A stretch of 14,449 nucleotides of DNA, taken from positions 1 to 14,449 of the forward strand of contig JAEWSD010000187.1 in NCBI GenBank assembly GCA_023398615.1. Reading direction: 5' to 3'. The first letter of the stretch is position 1. Each line of letters opens with the position of its first letter. Below the pieces are notes generated by a model. It saw only the letters and a program-made list of their open reading frames with translations, was not told where the DNA came from and ran no database searches. Positions 5,399-12,059 of this stretch are shown here, piece by piece. The DNA comes from Bacillota bacterium (GTDB lineage Bacteria; Bacillota; Clostridia; Lachnospirales; Lachnospiraceae). Made by a program: the position numbers and the translations under genes.

Positions 5399-7129
5399 AT
5401 GAAGAAATCAACGTTAAAAAGGATATGGAATTATGTAGGCAGGTATAAACTGCAGCTGACCCTTGTCTTTATCTGTTCGTTATTAGGCAACAGTTTACTG
5501 ATATTCAGTCCGCTGCTGACAGGAAAGGCAATCGACAGGATTGTCGGTGCGGGCAATGTGGATTTTGCCGGGCTGTTCCGGATCATTCTGCTGCTGTTAC
5601 TCTTATTCCTGTTAAGCAGCTTATTCCAATGGCTTATGTCCGTAGTAAGCAATACGGCGGCAAATAATACGATCCATGATATTCGCAGGGAAGCCTTCGA
5701 TAAATTGAATACGCTGCCTCTTAAATACTATGACGGGACGGCACACGGGGATATTATAAGCAGGTTGACCAATGATATTGATGCGATATCGGACGGATTG
5801 TTTCAGGGGATCACACAGGCGATGTCGGCGATTGTTATCATACTGGGCAGCTTTCTGTTTATGCTTACCATCAGCCCGGCCATCACGGCTGCGGTTGTCC
5901 TGATTACCCCCTTATGTTTTCTTATCGCATCCTTTATCGTGAAGCATTCCGGGAAAATGTTCCTGGAACAGTCAAAGGCAGTTGGGGAATTGAATGGCTA
6001 TGTGGAAGAAATCATCGGGAGCCAGAAAATTGTGAAAGCCTTCGGTTATGAAAGTATTTCCCTGGAACATTTTGAAGAGATTAACCGGAAGCTTTATAAG
6101 GCAGGACAGAAGGCCCAATGGTATTCCTCCATGACGAACCCTACGACCCGCCTGGTAAACAATATCGCCTATGTATCGGTAACGGTACTCGGTGCCTTGC
6201 TTTCGGTTGCCGGACAATTGACCGTCGGAAATATAGCGAGCTTTTTAACCTACTCTAATCAGTTTGCCAAGCCGATCAATGAGATTACTTCCATAACCAC
6301 ACAGGTTCAGGCGGCCTTTGCATCGGCCGAAAGGATATTTGCCCTGCTGGATGAAGAACCGGAGACCGATATCATGAATACGGGAGCCGATCTGGCGGGC
6401 TGTGAAGGCAATGTGGCATTTCGAGATGTAAGCTTTTCTTACCGCCCGGAGGTACCGTTGATTAAGAAGCTGAATCTCGACGTCTCAAAGGGGAGCACGG
6501 TAGCGATTGTAGGACCGACCGGTTCCGGTAAAACCACACTGGTGAATCTCCTGATGCGTTATTATGATGTGAATTCGGGTGAAATAGAGGTTGACGGCAT
6601 GAATATCTGTCAGGTCGGCCGCGACAGCTTAAGAAAATCAATCGGTATGGTCTTGCAGGACAGCTGGCTGTTTTCCGGTACCATAGCCGAGAATATCGCT
6701 TATGGAAAGCCGGATGCCGCAAGGGAAGAAATCATGGAAGCGGCAAAAGCCGTCAGAGCACATAATTTCATCATGCGCCTTCCCGAAGGCTATGATACAT
6801 TGATAGATGAGGAAGGCGGAAATCTTTCACAGGGACAGAAACAGCTCTTAACGATTGCCAGGGTTATGCTTATTGATCCGCCGATGCTGGTTCTGGATGA
6901 AGCGACCAGCAGTATCGATACCAGGACCGAAATCATGGTACAAAAGGCTTTTACGCGGATGATGAAGGGCAGGACAAGCTTCGTAATCGCCCACAGGCTG
7001 TCGACGATTAAGGAAGCCGATACGATTCTTGTTATGCAGAACGGGGATATCGTAGAACAGGGAAACCATAAGCAGCTTTTAGAGGAAAAAGGTTTTTACT
7101 ACAAACTGTATTACAGCCAGTCGTTGTAA
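5399..7129 (+). CDS. heterodimeric ABC multidrug exporter, subunit with the consensus ATPase site
   Basis: This is a 576-residue half-transporter of the TM288/BmrD (YheH)/LmrD type. Six membrane helices are followed by a complete nucleotide-binding domain: Walker A GPTGSGKTT at 372-380 (K378), signature LSQGQ at 476-480, Walker B with D500 and catalytic E501, and switch histidine H532 in IAHRLST. It starts five bases after the upstream stop, with AGGA from the end of that gene as the ribosome site, so the two subunits are made from one transcript. Together they form the usual asymmetric exporter with one active and one degenerate ATP site. Downstream is only a hairpin without a T-run (7134-7165), so transcription may partly continue. 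Confidence 0.92.
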   Translation: MKKSTLKRIWNYVGRYKLQLTLVFICSLLGNSLLIFSPLLTGKAIDRIVGAGNVDFAGLFRIILLLLLLFLLSSLFQWLMSVVSNTAANNTIHDIRREAFDKLNTLPLKYYDGTAHGDIISRLTNDIDAISDGLFQGITQAMSAIVIILGSFLFMLTISPAITAAVVLITPLCFLIASFIVKHSGKMFLEQSKAVGELNGYVEEIIGSQKIVKAFGYESISLEHFEEINRKLYKAGQKAQWYSSMTNPTTRLVNNIAYVSVTVLGALLSVAGQLTVGNIASFLTYSNQFAKPINEITSITTQVQAAFASAERIFALLDEEPETDIMNTGADLAGCEGNVAFRDVSFSYRPEVPLIKKLNLDVSKGSTVAIVGPTGSGKTTLVNLLMRYYDVNSGEIEVDGMNICQVGRDSLRKSIGMVLQDSWLFSGTIAENIAYGKPDAAREEIMEAAKAVRAHNFIMRLPEGYDTLIDEEGGNLSQGQKQLLTIARVMLIDPPMLVLDEATSSIDTRTEIMVQKAFTRMMKGRTSFVIAHRLSTIKEADTILVMQNGDIVEQGNHKQLLEEKGFYYKLYYSQSL

Positions 7130-7133
7130 TAAT

Positions 7134-7165
7134 GTTACAATTCAGCCGTAAGGTTGAACTGTAAC
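7134..7165. repeat. solo terminal hairpin of the MITE family
   Basis: A 14-bp stem with one mismatch and one G-T pair: GTTACAATTCAGCC (7134-7147), loop GTAA, GGTTGAACTGTAAC (7152-7165). The text matches the ends of the MITE at 181-335 (GTAACAGTTCAGCC / GGCTGAACTGTTAC). No T-run follows, so it is not a typical intrinsic terminator, though it could protect the 3' end of the exporter mRNA. Confidence 0.6.
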
Positions 7166-7185
7166 GTAACAATATTGAAATACAA

Positions 7186-7214
7186 TTGACACATGAATAA
7201 CACATTCGTTTTAT
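7186..7214 (+). promoter_or_regulatory. probable promoter of the L,D-transpeptidase gene
   Basis: A perfect TTGACA (7186-7191) is 17 bases from TTTTAT (7209-7214), a four-of-six -10. An alternative extended -10, TGG-TAAAAT, ends at 7237 but lacks a good -35. Confidence 0.5.
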
Positions 7215-7223
7215 ATGTTATTC
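7195..7223. promoter_or_regulatory. candidate operator over the L,D-transpeptidase promoter
   Basis: GAATAACA (7195-7202) and TGTTATTC (7216-7223) are perfect 8-bp inverted arms with centres 21 bp apart. They flank the proposed -10 box. The binding protein is unknown. Confidence 0.42.
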
Positions 7224-7285
7224 TGGCATGGTAAAATATACAAGTAGTAGCAAGTAAGCTCAAATCTTAACAGTAAGGAGAGAGT

Positions 7286-8941
7286 ATGACACGGATCTTA
7301 GAGAGATGTAAATTACAAATTATATTTTTAATTTGTTTCGGCTGCTTATTTCTTGGCCTTTCAACCGCAGACTTATCGGTATATGCGAAAGAAAAATCCC
7401 CCTATTATATCAAAATTAATAAACTACAGAACTGTGTTACAATTTACGAGCAGGATGAAGACGGAAACTATACGGTGCCTGTGAAAGCAATGACATGTTC
7501 AACCGGTACCGACACTCCGTTAGGCACCTTTAAAACTCTGGAGAAATATAGATGGAAGCTGTTGATGGGTGACGTATGGGGCCAGTATTCGACCCGGATC
7601 GTCAAAGGCGTATTGTTTCATTCGGTCTGGTATTATAAGATGGATGCCTCAACTTTATCGGCAACCCAGTATAATAAGCTGGGGAGTGCGGCTTCCCACG
7701 GATGCGTCAGGCTTACGGTTGCCGATGCCAAATGGATATACGATAACTGCAAGATCGGAACAACGGTGGAGATCTACAGTGATAAGGATCCGGGGCCTTT
7801 GGGCAAGCCGGATACAATAACGCTTCCGAGCGGTACGGGCTGGGATCCGACGGATCCAAGCAAGGAGAATCCGTTTAATGACGATGCCCCGGTTATTACG
7901 GGTGCGTCTAACAAATCCATAGAATGGGGAGCAAAGCTGAATCTTCTGAAAGGAGTAAAGGCTTCTTCAACTGCCGGTACGGATATTACCTCTAAGCTTA
8001 AGGTCTCCGGAAAGGTCGATGTCTATAAGGCAGGCAAGTATAAGGTTACATATTCTGCTACGGATGCAATTGGAAGATCAATTAAGAAGAGTGTTACCGT
8101 AACCGTTAAGAAATGCCTGGAGGAACCGAGATTTGAAGGTATTGCGGACCGCAGTATAAATATGGATACCGTTGTTGACCGCAGCTTTGCCTTAAAGGGT
8201 GTGGCGGCGTACCTGTCTACAAAGAAACTGCCGGCAAAGGATATTAAGGTTGATATCGTACAGAATAAGGACCATTCCTATTCCATAAATTATTCTGTTA
8301 CCGGGGATAACGGGCTGACGGGGAATGCCTCTGCCATCGCTTATATCGACACTATGGCTCCGGTTATGGAAGGAATTGCCCATAGAGAAATTACCCCGAA
8401 ACAACTGAAATCGGGCAGGACCGGAATCAGGGCGATCGCCTTACAGGGCGTTACCGTGAAGGATGACTTTGCAAGCTTGTCCACAGATGATGTTAAGGTA
8501 TCCGTACAGGCGTTATCCGATTACGGATATATCCTCACCTACAGCCTGTCGGATGATGCGGGAAATACGACGACGGAGACGGTACAGTTTACCTGCTTTA
8601 AGGATACTAAGATTGCCGGTGTCAGAAACCATTATAATATTCCTTATGGCACTGAGATAACGGAAGAGTATGTGAGACAGGGTGTTACTGCTTCAAACAG
8701 CTCAGGAGACTGCACAGATGAACTCACAGTCGGCATAGGTAAAAAATCGAATGAGAAATACGAGGTAATATATTATATTAAGGATAAATCGGGTAATACG
8801 ATATCGGTAGTCGCATACTACTTTGTGGCTCCTGAACCGGATAGTGCCGATAACACGGATGCGCTAGAGGATGAAACGGCGAATGTTGATACGGGAAATG
8901 CCGATACGACTGAAGATACCGGGTCGGAGACAGAAGAATAG
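7286..8941 (+). CDS. secreted YkuD L,D-transpeptidase with four Ig-like repeats
   Basis: This is a 551-residue extracytoplasmic protein. Residues 1-34 are a signal peptide with a hydrophobic core at 10-27 and probable cleavage after VYA. Residues about 40-165 are the YkuD catalytic domain: H112 (FHS) and the SHGCVRL motif at 137-143, with catalytic C140. Such enzymes make 3-3 peptidoglycan cross-links or attach proteins to peptide stems. A linker is followed by four degenerate Ig-like, DUF5011-like repeats at about 201-276, 280-354, 358-436 and 440-515, recognisable by endings like YKVTYSATDAIGRS, INYSVTGDNGLTG, YSLSDDAGNTT and YYIKDKSGNTI. The last 35 residues are acidic and threonine-rich with no LPxTG or membrane anchor, so the protein is probably soluble or wall-associated. 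AAGGAG is five bases before the ATG. A strong hairpin terminator follows. Confidence 0.9.
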   Translation: MTRILERCKLQIIFLICFGCLFLGLSTADLSVYAKEKSPYYIKINKLQNCVTIYEQDEDGNYTVPVKAMTCSTGTDTPLGTFKTLEKYRWKLLMGDVWGQYSTRIVKGVLFHSVWYYKMDASTLSATQYNKLGSAASHGCVRLTVADAKWIYDNCKIGTTVEIYSDKDPGPLGKPDTITLPSGTGWDPTDPSKENPFNDDAPVITGASNKSIEWGAKLNLLKGVKASSTAGTDITSKLKVSGKVDVYKAGKYKVTYSATDAIGRSIKKSVTVTVKKCLEEPRFEGIADRSINMDTVVDRSFALKGVAAYLSTKKLPAKDIKVDIVQNKDHSYSINYSVTGDNGLTGNASAIAYIDTMAPVMEGIAHREITPKQLKSGRTGIRAIALQGVTVKDDFASLSTDDVKVSVQALSDYGYILTYSLSDDAGNTTTETVQFTCFKDTKIAGVRNHYNIPYGTEITEEYVRQGVTASNSSGDCTDELTVGIGKKSNEKYEVIYYIKDKSGNTISVVAYYFVAPEPDSADNTDALEDETANVDTGNADTTEDTGSETEE

Positions 8942-8951
8942 ACATGAATTT

Positions 8952-8987
8952 GAGGCTTTGCAGGTTTGACCTGCAGAGCCTCTGTTT
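8952..8987 (+). terminator. strong hairpin terminator between convergent genes
   Basis: A 14-bp stem, GAGGCTTTGCAGGT (8952-8965) with ACCTGCAGAGCCTC (8969-8982), has one T-G pair and a 3-base loop, followed by the short T-rich tail TGTTTG. It stands 11 bases after the stop and may also stop the convergent flavoprotein transcript. Confidence 0.75.
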
Positions 8988-9019
8988 GATAAACAGGCAA
9001 TCAATAGAAACGCATGGAT

Positions 9020-9817
9020 TTACTTCTTATAAGTCACGGTAATATGTCTGCCGAGTAATTTTCCGATATGATAAAACAGATATCCCAGCGGCTTTTTGCA
9101 GATCGGAAGCTTAGTGGATGCATCGTATAACCTGCCTGCCCTTGCAGGATCAGTCCAGTAGTTTCCGTCCGCCGTAGCATATTCGGTTCCCTCCACATAG
9201 GCAAGGCCTAGGCCACGAAACATATTATAGCCTATAATCTGCCCGTTTTTTGGCGGGTGCAGCCTGCCGGAAGACACATCCTTATAGAATTTATTTGATA
9301 TTTTAGTGATTTTTTTTCTGTCACTTAAAGAAGGGCGGTATGCATTCCAGCTATATGCGGCGACAGGCAAGCCGTAGCAGCTGTTAAAGCCAAGTCCTCT
9401 TAATGTGGCAGTCAGGTATTTGACGTTTTTTTCGGCAAATACTCCGCCTGTCGTTGATACGGCAAGTGCTTTGCCATGAAAAAACTGAGGCCTGTGCATC
9501 TGATAAGACAGGTGGTCAATCAGATTCTTTGCAAGGGCATTCGGCGCCATATTAAAGGTACTTGCCCCGAAAATCAGTCCGTCGCTTTCTTCGATTTTGT
9601 TAAGTATCTCTTGCATCATGGAATAATGAGGGCAGAAGCTATGTCCCTTACGAAAACACAGGCTGCATCCAAGACATAGCGGCAAGTTCAGCTCATGTAA
9701 ATGTATTTCTTCAAAGATGGCATCAGGATCTGTCTTGAGGATCGCATCGCGGACCGCACACATCAATATCCAGGTATTGCCTTTATGGGGACTGGCGTTA
9801 AGCAGTAATATTTTCAT
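9020..9817 (-). CDS. flavodoxin-fold NAD(P)H-dependent FMN reductase-like protein with Isf-type cysteine motif
   Basis: This is a 265-residue cytosolic flavoprotein. The N-terminus MKILLLNASPHKGNT holds the FMN-phosphate loop (S9-P-H-K-G-N-T15) of the NADPH-dependent FMN reductase family. GASTFNMAPNALAKNLIDHL is the second flavin-contacting segment, and STTGG the third. Cysteines C48, C51, C54 and C62 give CX2CX2CX7C, the compact motif of iron-sulphur flavoproteins, so a 4Fe-4S cluster in addition to FMN is possible. Residues from about 190 form a C-terminal extension not typical of the minimal family. GAGG is five bases before the ATG and belongs to the repeat 9818-9908. It lies downstream of a TetR gene in the same direction, suggesting an inducible response to electrophiles, quinones or similar substrates (inference). 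Confidence 0.82.
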   Translation of the reverse strand: MKILLLNASPHKGNTWILMCAVRDAILKTDPDAIFEEIHLHELNLPLCLGCSLCFRKGHSFCPHYSMMQEILNKIEESDGLIFGASTFNMAPNALAKNLIDHLSYQMHRPQFFHGKALAVSTTGGVFAEKNVKYLTATLRGLGFNSCYGLPVAAYSWNAYRPSLSDRKKITKISNKFYKDVSSGRLHPPKNGQIIGYNMFRGLGLAYVEGTEYATADGNYWTDPARAGRLYDASTKLPICKKPLGYLFYHIGKLLGRHITVTYKK

Positions 9818-9908
9818 TTTAACCTCTATTCTTGCGCACGCTCTTTGCGCATATCAAGTTTGTGGTGCGCAAGCACAAACTTGTGGTTGAAAGTGTTTTT
9901 CTTTCAAC
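9818..9908 (-). repeat. structured intra-operon repeat, copy B
   Basis: Three hairpins fill the TetR-flavoprotein gap: arms GTTGAAAG / CTTTCAAC (9886-9893, 9901-9908), arms CAAGTTTGTG / CACAAACTTG (9855-9864, 9874-9883), and arms TGCGCA / TGCGCA (9833-9838, 9846-9851). The first overlaps the TetR stop codon, and the last is followed by the GAGG of the flavoprotein gene. Both ends align with the repeat at 1509-1632, while stem bases differ in a paired way. Confidence 0.68.
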
Positions 9909-10488
9909 TTAATTCTCCTTCGTATAGTCTTTCTATAATGAAATCGATAAAGATATCCCTGTCTTTTTTCCTGTTAAAATCAAAACCAACGGAATCCCCG
10001 GTGCTATCTTTCCTTAAAAATACTCCCTGTAAAATTAAGGTAAAGCAATATGTCAACAGTTTTATGTTCTCTGACCGGCCGTTTTTGCCGCTGCTTACCG
10101 TTGCCATGAAACCTGATACCGTTTTCATCGTATTATCTGTGAGCTTCGGCGCAACCATGTCGCCGAGGATAGAGATTTTTGATATCTCCGGATTTGCCAT
10201 CAGAAAATCAACAACCTGTTTGGCAGTTTCCTTTAATTTTTCTTCTGCTGTCATGTCCCGGTCAATCCGGGGCCGGAAAGCGGAAATTACATTGCTGATT
10301 ATCCGTTGAACGCAGAGCTCTATTAAATGATCCTTTGTTCCGAAATGATAATTGATAAGACCCGTACCGACGCCGGACAGAGCGGCAATATCCCGTATCG
10401 TAATAGTATTAATGTTACCGCCGCTTTTTTTTAATAATTCAATGGTAGTTTCCATGATGCTTTCTTTAACCTGATCTGCTTTACCCAT
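9904..10488 (-). CDS. TetR/AcrR-family transcriptional repressor
   Basis: This is a 194-residue repressor. The N-terminal helix-turn-helix is typical (TITIRDIAALSGVGTGLINYHFGTKDHL, split about 30-57), with the family hallmark YHF followed by K-x-L. The rest is an all-helical ligand-binding and dimer domain with no recognisable effector signature. I prefer ATG at 10488; a TTG at 10494 has a better spaced GGAG (five bases) and would add two residues, and the longer GTG-initiated frame at 10515 has no ribosome site and would overlap the operator. The gene is preceded by a consensus promoter with a perfect palindrome at the predicted transcription start, so it is probably autoregulated. The flavoprotein gene follows 86 bases after the stop. 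The divergent FabV gene is a possible second target. Confidence 0.86.
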   Translation of the reverse strand: MGKADQVKESIMETTIELLKKSGGNINTITIRDIAALSGVGTGLINYHFGTKDHLIELCVQRIISNVISAFRPRIDRDMTAEEKLKETAKQVVDFLMANPEISKISILGDMVAPKLTDNTMKTVSGFMATVSSGKNGRSENIKLLTYCFTLILQGVFLRKDSTGDSVGFDFNRKKDRDIFIDFIIERLYEGELS

Positions 10489-10508
10489 AATCAATCGGAC
10501 TCCATTCC

Positions 10509-10521
10509 TGAACACTGTTCA
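10509..10521. promoter_or_regulatory. probable TetR autoregulatory operator
   Basis: TGAACA-C-TGTTCA is a perfect 13-bp palindrome placed right at the predicted transcription start of the TetR gene, six bases past the -10 box. This is a classical repressor position. Confidence 0.6.
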
Positions 10522-10527
10522 ATTTTT

Positions 10528-10555
10528 ATTATACTGATGTTTGGAAATTTGTCAA
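10528..10555 (-). promoter_or_regulatory. sigma-A promoter of the TetR-flavoprotein operon
   Basis: Minus strand: TTGACA (10555-10550), 16-base spacer, TATAAT (10533-10528), both perfect. Confidence 0.85.
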
Positions 10556-10568
10556 CTGAAAATTTCAG
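10556..10568. promoter_or_regulatory. second 13-bp palindrome next to the TetR promoter
   Basis: CTGAAA-A-TTTCAG abuts the -35 box on its upstream side, centred 47 bp from the first operator. Its half-site TGAAA resembles TGAACA only partly, so it may be an auxiliary site or chance in AT-rich DNA. Confidence 0.3.
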
Positions 10569-10594
10569 GATTTTATTGAGATAGCCGTTACAGT

Positions 10595-10748
10595 GTAACA
10601 GTTCAGTCTTACACTGAACTATTACAAATGATGTGCAGAAATTATGCATAATACATAATTTCGCACAGACATGTCTCGGGTTTTCTGTGACTTTCGCTTT
10701 GCTTCACTCACAAAAAACGCCTCGCGGTACCATAGGCTGAACTGTAAT
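10595..10748. mobile_element. MITE-like non-coding element, copy 2 (154 bp)
   Basis: This is the same element as 181-335 in the same orientation. By my reading it differs by about five substitutions and one single-base deletion. The left end GTAACAGTTCAG and the right end GGCTGAACTGTAAT keep the inverted repeat except for two bases at the extreme right. All three internal hairpins are preserved. It lies in the divergent TetR-FabV gap and stops eight bases before the FabV -35 box. The left flank adds a palindrome, GTTACA-G-TGTAAC (10587-10599), that overlaps the element end. Confidence 0.82.
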
Positions 10749-10755
10749 AATAATT

Positions 10756-10785
10756 TTGACATCCGGCAGCCCCGCATGTTAGTAT
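10756..10785 (+). promoter_or_regulatory. probable promoter of the FabV operon
   Basis: A perfect TTGACA (10756-10761) is followed after 18 bases by TAGTAT (10780-10785), a four-of-six -10. The leader would be about 35 bases. Confidence 0.55.
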
Positions 10786-10827
10786 ATGTTGTATGATATA
10801 AATTAACAGACAGGAAAGAGGTAGCAC

Positions 10828-11988
10828 ATGATAATTGAACCTAAAGTCAAAGGATTTATCTGTATAACCGCTCATCCGGAAGGATGCAAAGAAAATGTCG
10901 CAAGGCAGATTTCGTATATAAAGAAGCTGGGTAAAACGACAGGACCCAAAAAGGTACTGATAATAGGTGCTTCAACCGGTTACGGGCTAGCTTCAAGGAT
11001 TGCCGTGACCTATGCATGCGATGCCGCTACGCTTGGAATTATGTTTGAAAAATCTGCTTCCGGGCGCAGAACTGCCACTCCGGGGTGGTATAACACGGCT
11101 GCCTTTGAAGAGCTTGCCGCGAAGGACGGCTACTACGCCGCTTCTATCAATGGTGACGCCTTTTCTGAAGAAATCAAAGCGCAGGTTATTGAACGGATCA
11201 GGAATGATCTGGGCAAGGTTGATATGGTTATTTACAGTCTGGCGGCACCCAGAAGGACTATGCAGGACGGAACGGTTTACGCCTCCGTGTTAAAAACAGT
11301 GGGATGTGAATTTACGGACAAATCCCTGAATCTAAATGACAATACGGTAACAGAGGTTACAATCGGGCCGGCTACGGAAGAAGAAATTAAGTCGACGGTA
11401 AAGGTTATGGGCGGCGAGGACTGGAAGGATTGGATTACTGCCCTGGCCGGGGCTGACGTACTATCGGACAACGCAATAACAATAGCCTATTCCTATATAG
11501 GTCCGGAGCTGACATATCCAATTTATTATAACGGAACGATTGGCTTGGCAAAGAAACATTTACATAGCACCTCTGTTGAGATTATGGAGGAATTTAATAC
11601 AAAGGGAATAAAAGCATATGTCAGTATAAATAAAGCACTCGTTACGCAAGCCAGCTCCGCGATCCCTGTCGTACCTTTGTATTTTGCCATATTGTATAAA
11701 GTCATGAAGGAAAAAGAGAACCATGAAGGCTGCATAGAACAAATGGGCCGCCTGTTCCATGATAAACTGAAACCTTCCGGGGCCGTAGCAGACGAGGAAA
11801 ACCGGATACGTCTGGATGATTATGAGATGCAGGAAGACGTGCAGGCAAGGGTAATGGAGATATGGAACCGGGTGAACACGGAAAACCTGAGCGAGCTGGC
11901 GGACTTGACCGGCTATTGGGAAGATTTCTTCCATATGTTTGGATTTCGTTTTGACAACATTGATTATTCAAAGGATGTGGAGATCTGA
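10828..11988 (+). CDS. fabV: trans-2-enoyl-ACP/CoA reductase, FabV/TER family
   Basis: This is a 386-residue NADH-dependent reductase that saturates the trans-2 double bond of enoyl-ACP or enoyl-CoA. It starts with the family hallmark MIIEPKVKGFICITAHPEGC. The dinucleotide loop GASTGYG is at 47-53, and E74 after the second strand fits NADH preference. The catalytic pair is Y233-x8-K242 within IYYNGTIGLAKK, the spacing that distinguishes FabV/TER from FabI. The length matches the family (about 390-400). AGAGG is six bases before the ATG. The family includes both triclosan-insensitive FabV of fatty acid synthesis and clostridial TER enzymes working on crotonyl-CoA; sequence alone does not separate these here. 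Neighbours are an exporter and a short-chain dehydrogenase on the same strand, which may fit lipid or acyl chemistry or inhibitor tolerance. Confidence 0.93.
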   Translation: MIIEPKVKGFICITAHPEGCKENVARQISYIKKLGKTTGPKKVLIIGASTGYGLASRIAVTYACDAATLGIMFEKSASGRRTATPGWYNTAAFEELAAKDGYYAASINGDAFSEEIKAQVIERIRNDLGKVDMVIYSLAAPRRTMQDGTVYASVLKTVGCEFTDKSLNLNDNTVTEVTIGPATEEEIKSTVKVMGGEDWKDWITALAGADVLSDNAITIAYSYIGPELTYPIYYNGTIGLAKKHLHSTSVEIMEEFNTKGIKAYVSINKALVTQASSAIPVVPLYFAILYKVMKEKENHEGCIEQMGRLFHDKLKPSGAVADEENRIRLDDYEMQEDVQARVMEIWNRVNTENLSELADLTGYWEDFFHMFGFRFDNIDYSKDVEI

Positions 11989-12046
11989 ACCCAAAACCGC
12001 ATTTGATGCCGGAAGCAGGGTTTGATAAGATGAGATTTTACTTTGG

Positions 12047-12051
12047 GGAGG
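12047..12051 (+). promoter_or_regulatory. ribosome binding site deciding the third ABC start
   Basis: GGAGG, within GGGGAGG, lies eight bases before the ATG at 12060. The longer in-frame reading from TTG 12003 lacks any such site. Confidence 0.85.
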
Positions 12052-12059
12052 AAATCCGT

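Noticed and set aside
7134..7165. Rho-independent terminator behind the exporter operon
   Set aside because: The stem is good but no T-run follows on either strand; its sequence matches the repeat family better.
10540..10570. FabT- or FapR-like fatty acid regulator site before FabV
   Set aside because: Only loose AT-rich resemblance; the palindromes here fit the adjacent TetR promoter better and are over 200 bp from the FabV promoter.
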